A stretch of 64,000 nucleotides of DNA from Prevotella sp. (GTDB lineage Bacteria; Bacteroidota; Bacteroidia; Bacteroidales; Bacteroidaceae). Position numbers and translations under genes: made by a program. Positions 60,040-64,000 of this stretch are shown piece after piece. Every line of letters begins with the position of its first letter. Position 1 is the stretch's first letter. The DNA is taken from contig JAIKZG010000013.1 of NCBI GenBank assembly GCA_024682415.1, positions 1-64,000 of the forward strand, given 5' to 3'. Below the pieces are notes generated by a model, which saw nothing but the letters and a program-made list of their open reading frames with translations, made no database searches and was not told where the DNA came from.

Positions 60040-62157
60040 TTATTTAGCTCCTATTTCCCTAAGTAGGCGGTCGGCATGTCCCCATTTATCCATCATGTAG
60101 AGCACATAGCGGATGTCTACGCCGATGCAGCGTGCCAGACGCTTGTCGAAATTGATGTCGCTTGAAAGGCTGTCCCAGTTGCCATCGAAAGCCAAACCGA
60201 TGAGTCTGCCCTTGCCATCGAACATAGGCGAACCGCTGTTGCCGCCAGTGATGTCGTTGTTGGTGAGGAAGCAGAGCTGCATCTTGCCGCTTGTCTTGTC
60301 GGCATACTTTCCGAAGTCGGATGCAGAGAGAAGCTGCTTCATGATAGGCTCTGCCTGATAATCTATCACGCCTTTCTCGCCCTTTTCCATCTTGGTAACG
60401 ATGCTCTTAGCGTCGGTGAAATAACCCGAAGGTTTGCCTCCGAGGTCGAAGCCGCCCACCTGTCCGTAGCTCAATCGCATTGTGAAGTTGGCATCGCTGT
60501 AATGAGGCATATCCTCTTCCATGCGAAGCTTGGCAGCGCAGAGATATTTCTCCTGATTGGCAAGAGCGTCTTCGCTCTCATCTATCTTCTCACGTATGGC
60601 AGCAGCAGTCTCAAGCAAGTCGAGTCCCATCTGCACGCCAGGGTCTTTGTCATACTTACGGCTGTGGATAAACAACTTCTCACCGCTGCGCATTATCATT
60701 GAAGTGCGATACAGATAGTCTACATACGCCTTATAGTCGCCGCCGAACTTCTCATCTATCTGCTTATAGAATTTCGGCAATGCGTCGGCAGAAACATGCT
60801 CACGATAGTTCTTCATCAATGTGGCGAGCACCTCCTTGTCGAGAGCAGCGTCCCATGTAGAAGAGTTGTCTTCAAACATCACATATTGCTTCTTCTTGTT
60901 GCTTCCACCGAGCACCTCTTTATGGTTCAATGCCATGGCACGGGTGGTAAGCTCATTGGTGCGACGGAAAGTCTCGCTGAAATATGTCATGGTCTTTCTC
61001 GCCTCAAAGCGGTCGGCATAGAGCTTCGCCATTACGTTGAAGTCGAGCTTGCCTTTCAGGAAGCCGGTAGAATCCTGCCATGCAGCGATGCGCTGCTCAT
61101 ACTCACGCTTCTGATTGATGATACCGATAGAGTCGATACATTTATTCATGCCCAAGGCGTTCTTCCAATAGTTGGAGCTTTGCGCGAATTTGCTGTCATA
61201 CTTGATGCGCACAGCCTCATCGGCACGCATGTGCTTTATCATAACGTCTTGCTTCACGCCACGCACCTGAGCGCGAGGAGCGTTCTCAGCGTCGCGCATC
61301 TGCTTTATGCCATAAGAAGAAAGATAACGCTCTGTGCTGCCAGGATAGCCCACAGTCATTGCGAAGTCGCCTTCCTTATATCCTTGCAAAGAAACTGGTG
61401 CCCAGTCCTTAGGATGATAAGGCACATTGTCCTTGCTGTAAGAAGCAGGGCCGTTGGTCTTAGTGTTGGCATATATGCGGAATACAGAGAAGTCGCAAGT
61501 CTGTCGCGGCCACATCCAGTTGTCGGTCTCGCCACCATATTTACCCATCGACTTAGGCAAGGCGAAGACAAGACGCAGGTCGGTGAAGTCCTGATAAGTG
61601 GTAGCATAATATTTGTTGCCCTCATAGAAAGCGTCTACCTCCACATGATATGTAGAATCCACGGCTTTAGCCTCGCCAGAAAGCACATTCTGAATAGAGT
61701 CGAGCAGATTGTTCTTCTGCATCTCGTTCATATTCTCATATCCCAAAGCCTTTATTCTGTCGGTGATGTCTTGCTGAGAAACCATAAACGAAACAAACAT
61801 ATCCTTATTGGGCAGTTCTTCCTCCAATGTTTTTGCGCAGAAGCCGTTGAGCATATAGTCGTGCTCCACGGTAGAATGAGAGCGTATGGCCTCAAATCCG
61901 CAATGATGGTTGGTGAATACCAATCCGTCGGGCGAAACGACTACGCCTGAGCAAAATCCTGAAAAGTTTACCACCGCGTTTTTCAATGCTCCCTCATCCT
62001 TATAAAGTCCGTCATAAGGAAGCGAAAAACCATATTGCTGCATTTGATTATACACAGCCTGCGGCAAATTGTAAAGTGTCCACATACCTTCATCGGCATG
62101 AGCCACGCCACCCATAAATAAGAGGGCAGCGGCGAGTAAAGTAGATTTCTTCATCAA
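60040..62157 (-). CDS. S46-family dipeptidyl-peptidase, DPP7-like
   Basis: The 705-aa protein has a signal peptide (MMKKSTLLAAALLFMGGVAH, cleavage after AHA). The chymotrypsin-like triad is visible: His in VFTNHHCGFEAIRSH, Asp in ETDNWMWPRQTCDF and Ser in DITGGNSGSPMFDGKG. It removes dipeptides from peptide N termini in the periplasm and feeds amino-acid fermentation. The position 18 residues after the catalytic Ser is Gly (in LAFDGNWD), the DPP7-type residue; DPP11 enzymes with acidic specificity carry Arg there. The assignment to DPP7 rests on that residue and my recollection of the family. Confidence 0.92.
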   Translation of the reverse strand: MMKKSTLLAAALLFMGGVAHADEGMWTLYNLPQAVYNQMQQYGFSLPYDGLYKDEGALKNAVVNFSGFCSGVVVSPDGLVFTNHHCGFEAIRSHSTVEHDYMLNGFCAKTLEEELPNKDMFVSFMVSQQDITDRIKALGYENMNEMQKNNLLDSIQNVLSGEAKAVDSTYHVEVDAFYEGNKYYATTYQDFTDLRLVFALPKSMGKYGGETDNWMWPRQTCDFSVFRIYANTKTNGPASYSKDNVPYHPKDWAPVSLQGYKEGDFAMTVGYPGSTERYLSSYGIKQMRDAENAPRAQVRGVKQDVMIKHMRADEAVRIKYDSKFAQSSNYWKNALGMNKCIDSIGIINQKREYEQRIAAWQDSTGFLKGKLDFNVMAKLYADRFEARKTMTYFSETFRRTNELTTRAMALNHKEVLGGSNKKKQYVMFEDNSSTWDAALDKEVLATLMKNYREHVSADALPKFYKQIDEKFGGDYKAYVDYLYRTSMIMRSGEKLFIHSRKYDKDPGVQMGLDLLETAAAIREKIDESEDALANQEKYLCAAKLRMEEDMPHYSDANFTMRLSYGQVGGFDLGGKPSGYFTDAKSIVTKMEKGEKGVIDYQAEPIMKQLLSASDFGKYADKTSGKMQLCFLTNNDITGGNSGSPMFDGKGRLIGLAFDGNWDSLSSDINFDKRLARCIGVDIRYVLYMMDKWGHADRLLREIGAK

Positions 62158-62206
62158 AAAAGTATATGATTATATTAATTATTTCCTGAATTATAAGTTT
62201 AGTCGC

Positions 62207-62214
62207 CAAAATTA
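62207..62214 (-). promoter_or_regulatory. -7 element of the S46 peptidase gene
   Basis: TAATTTTG on the minus strand fits TAnnTTTG, 50 bp upstream of the start at 62157. Confidence 0.6.
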
Positions 62215-62267
62215 CAAATTTATATCGTTATAGCTGCCTTTTTAGTTCATTTATTGAATATTATTCG

Positions 62268-62275
62268 TATTTTTG
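62268..62275 (+). promoter_or_regulatory. -7 element of queH
   Basis: TATTTTTG fits TAnnTTTG, 68 bp before the queH ATG. Confidence 0.55.
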
Positions 62276-62342
62276 CCCACGCTAAAACAAACAGATATGC
62301 GGAATATATCCGCCTACATATATATAAATAGGTAAAAGGATA

Positions 62343-62972
62343 ATGAACAAGATAAACTATCAGCTTCTTCTCGACAGAATAATTGAGGAAAACGAGCGCG
62401 AGGGCAGAGTGCCGCGCCTGCTTCTTCATAGTTGCTGCGCTCCATGCAGCAGCTACACGCTGGAATATCTATCGCAATATTTCGACATCACTGTTTATTA
62501 TTACAATCCCAACATTTCTCCCGAAAAGGAATACCGCCATCGTGTGGAGGAGATGGAAAGGCTGATAGGCGAAATGCCGTTTAAGCACGAGGTGAAGTTC
62601 GTTGAGGGCGAATACAAGCCAAAGGATTTCTACGACATGGCGCGCGGAATGGAGCACGAGCCTGAGGGAGGCATACGCTGCATGGCATGCTACAGAATGA
62701 GATTGGAGCATGCGGCAGCAATAGCCAAGGAGGGCGGATACGATTATTTCACCACCACGCTGACGATAAGTCCGCTGAAACGCTCCGACAAAATCAACGA
62801 GATAGGCAACGAGGTGGCAGAACAATATGGCGTGGCATTCCTTCCGAGCGATTTCAAGAAGCGTGGCGGCTATCTGCGTTCTATAGAACTCTCACGCCAG
62901 TATAATCTCTATCGCCAGAACTTTTGCGGTTGCGTGTTCTCAAAAAGGGAAGAATCTGCCGCTGACGAATAA
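62343..62972 (+). CDS. queH: Epoxyqueuosine reductase QueH
   Basis: The 209-aa protein has the QueH (DUF208) cysteines: LLLHSCCAPCSSYTLEYLSQ near residue 30, GGIRCMACYRMRLEHAA near residue 110 and NFCGCVFSKREES at the end. Conserved YYYNPNISPEKEYRHRVEEM follows the first group. These residues bind a 4Fe-4S cluster and a second iron site. QueH reduces epoxyqueuosine to queuosine in tRNA and replaces the cobalamin-dependent QueG in many anaerobes. The length is normal. Confidence 0.95.
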   Translation: MNKINYQLLLDRIIEENEREGRVPRLLLHSCCAPCSSYTLEYLSQYFDITVYYYNPNISPEKEYRHRVEEMERLIGEMPFKHEVKFVEGEYKPKDFYDMARGMEHEPEGGIRCMACYRMRLEHAAAIAKEGGYDYFTTTLTISPLKRSDKINEIGNEVAEQYGVAFLPSDFKKRGGYLRSIELSRQYNLYRQNFCGCVFSKREESAADE

Positions 62973-63024
62973 AAAATGGCAGACACATCACTGCGTCCGC
63001 CATTCACATTATCAACTATATCAA

Positions 63025-64000
63025 TTAAACCCATCCGAGCCCGTGGAATATCTGGGCAAGGATAGACGCTACAATAGTAGCGGTTATGACATTTATCAGA
63101 CCTGGAATCATAAAACTATGATTAAATAGATACTTACCTATAACAGTAGTGCCCGACCTGTCGAAATTCACAGTGGCAATGTCGGAAGGATAGTTAGGAA
63201 TGAAGAAATATCCGTAGACGCTTGGGAACACGCCCAAAAGCACTACTCCGTCGATACCCATGCTATATGCGAGCGGAAGCATGGAAACCACAACCGCTCC
63301 TTGTGAATTGATAAGCACCGACACGAAGAAGAACACAAAGGCTATGCTCCACGGATAGCTCTCCACGAGTCCGCTCATTATCACCTTTATATTCTCTGTG
63401 TAAGCCTCGAAATAGGTATCTGCCATCCACGCAATACCGAATATTGCTACTACTGCCACCATTCCGCTCTGCCATACAGCTCCGCTGACGGCAAGCTTAG
63501 GATTTGCCTTGGCACATATCACCATCAACGCAGCAGCGCTTAGCATCACTATCTGAATCACGAGATTCATCTTAAGCCTTGTGGACAGGCCCTCGCTGTT
63601 GGTATACAAAGGCAGCAACGACGGGAACACGGCAAAGATTACGATAAGACCGAGAGCAATGAGGAAGATATACACGGAAATCTTCGCCTCCTTTGAAATC
63701 TTCTTGTCGAGAGTGGTGGCAGAAGAACCATATATATAATTGTATTGCGCTGGGTCTTTTAGCTTAGCCTGAAACTGCGGATCTTTGTCGAGGTCGAGTC
63801 CACGGTGATAGCTCCAAATGGAAGCCATAGTGATACCGAAAAGGCTGGCAGGTATCGAGACGAGCAATATCTGAGGAATAGTTATCTCGTAGCCATTGGC
63901 ATTGGATATTGTCATGAATGCTACGACTGCCGCCGCGATGGGCGAACAGGTGATACCTATCTGCGAAGATATGCTCGCTATGCCGCACGGACGCTCCGGG
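63025..64000 (-). CDS. Anaerobic C4-dicarboxylate transporter, DcuA/DcuB family (5' end outside window)
   Basis: The frame is open to the window edge: before the ATG at 63915 it reads CGIASISSQIGITCSPIAAA, the conserved Dcu motif, so the true start lies beyond 64000. The visible part has about eight membrane segments, the central cytoplasmic region (SYHRGLDLDKDPQFQAKLKD) and the conserved PNYPSDIATVNFDRSGTTVI near the C terminus. It exchanges fumarate or aspartate for succinate, as expected in a succinate-producing anaerobe. DcuA and DcuB cannot be told apart from this part. Confidence 0.92.
   Translation of the reverse strand, partial: PERPCGIASISSQIGITCSPIAAAVVAFMTISNANGYEITIPQILLVSIPASLFGITMASIWSYHRGLDLDKDPQFQAKLKDPAQYNYIYGSSATTLDKKISKEAKISVYIFLIALGLIVIFAVFPSLLPLYTNSEGLSTRLKMNLVIQIVMLSAAALMVICAKANPKLAVSGAVWQSGMVAVVAIFGIAWMADTYFEAYTENIKVIMSGLVESYPWSIAFVFFFVSVLINSQGAVVVSMLPLAYSMGIDGVVLLGVFPSVYGYFFIPNYPSDIATVNFDRSGTTVIGKYLFNHSFMIPGLINVITATIVASILAQIFHGLGWV

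Noticed and set aside
60796..61950. 384-aa frame antisense to the S46 peptidase gene
   Set aside because: Shadow of a clearly assigned gene; no promoter and no family pattern.

Overview
The window reads as a chromosome segment of a Prevotella-like member of the Bacteroidales. The indicators are a SusC/SusD pair, a PorZ-type component of type IX secretion, an S46 dipeptidyl-peptidase, a DUF5686 outer-membrane protein, DUF6056 and DUF6261 proteins, the InlB-repeat protein tail GVYIHNGKKTVIK, and many upstream sequences that fit the Bacteroidetes -7 element TAnnTTTG with no Shine-Dalgarno motif. All assignments come from reading the sequence; no database search was run.

Region 1 (1-5020) is accessory and partly decayed. 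It holds the 3' end of an InlB-repeat surface protein with a 69-aa partner peptide, an internally deleted IS982-family element with its terminal inverted repeats, a 20-nt-arm palindrome, an orphan AAA ATPase, an unknown gene with a frameshift, a SLATT membrane-effector gene that changes frame at a T7 run, and a 44-aa basic ORF.

Region 2 (about 5025-20196) is a 15.2-kb integrative and mobilizable element. It is bounded by 91-bp imperfect direct repeats that carry the 3' part of a tRNA-Met(CAU)-like gene. It contains a tyrosine recombinase with an in-frame TAA near its N terminus, three copies of a 17-bp candidate arm site, a YhcG/DUF1016 nuclease, an unknown 416-aa gene, and a six-gene operon whose first four genes overlap (XRE regulator, C5 methyltransferase, DUF3883 endonuclease, second C5 methyltransferase) followed by two unknown proteins. 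On the opposite strand are the mobilization genes (MobC-like, relaxase, coiled-coil membrane protein) and a DUF3853/VirE replication pair.

Region 3 (20200-41500) is mostly core: GNAT acetyltransferase, two polytopic GT-C-like membrane proteins, PorZ, the ITP/XTP pyrophosphatase, a YitT protein, leuS, lptB, mlaE-mlaF, RNase HI and argS. Inside it (30870-34380) sit small accessory genes, including a DUF3791-DUF3990-DUF3791 toxin-antitoxin-like operon with a phased operator candidate and a DUF2442-HTH gene with a palindrome at its promoter. A 157-bp piece of the RNase HI tail with its terminator is duplicated beside the right end of the element.

Region 4 (41500-64000) holds SusC/SusD, UDP-galactopyranose mutase, an AAA ATPase and the remnant of another, a DUF5686 protein, an AddA/AddB helicase-nuclease pair, a Bax-inhibitor-1 protein, an S46 peptidase, queH and a partial Dcu C4-dicarboxylate transporter. 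Two tandem arrays of 42-bp units (35557-35830 and 58446-58907) are the most unusual non-gene structures.
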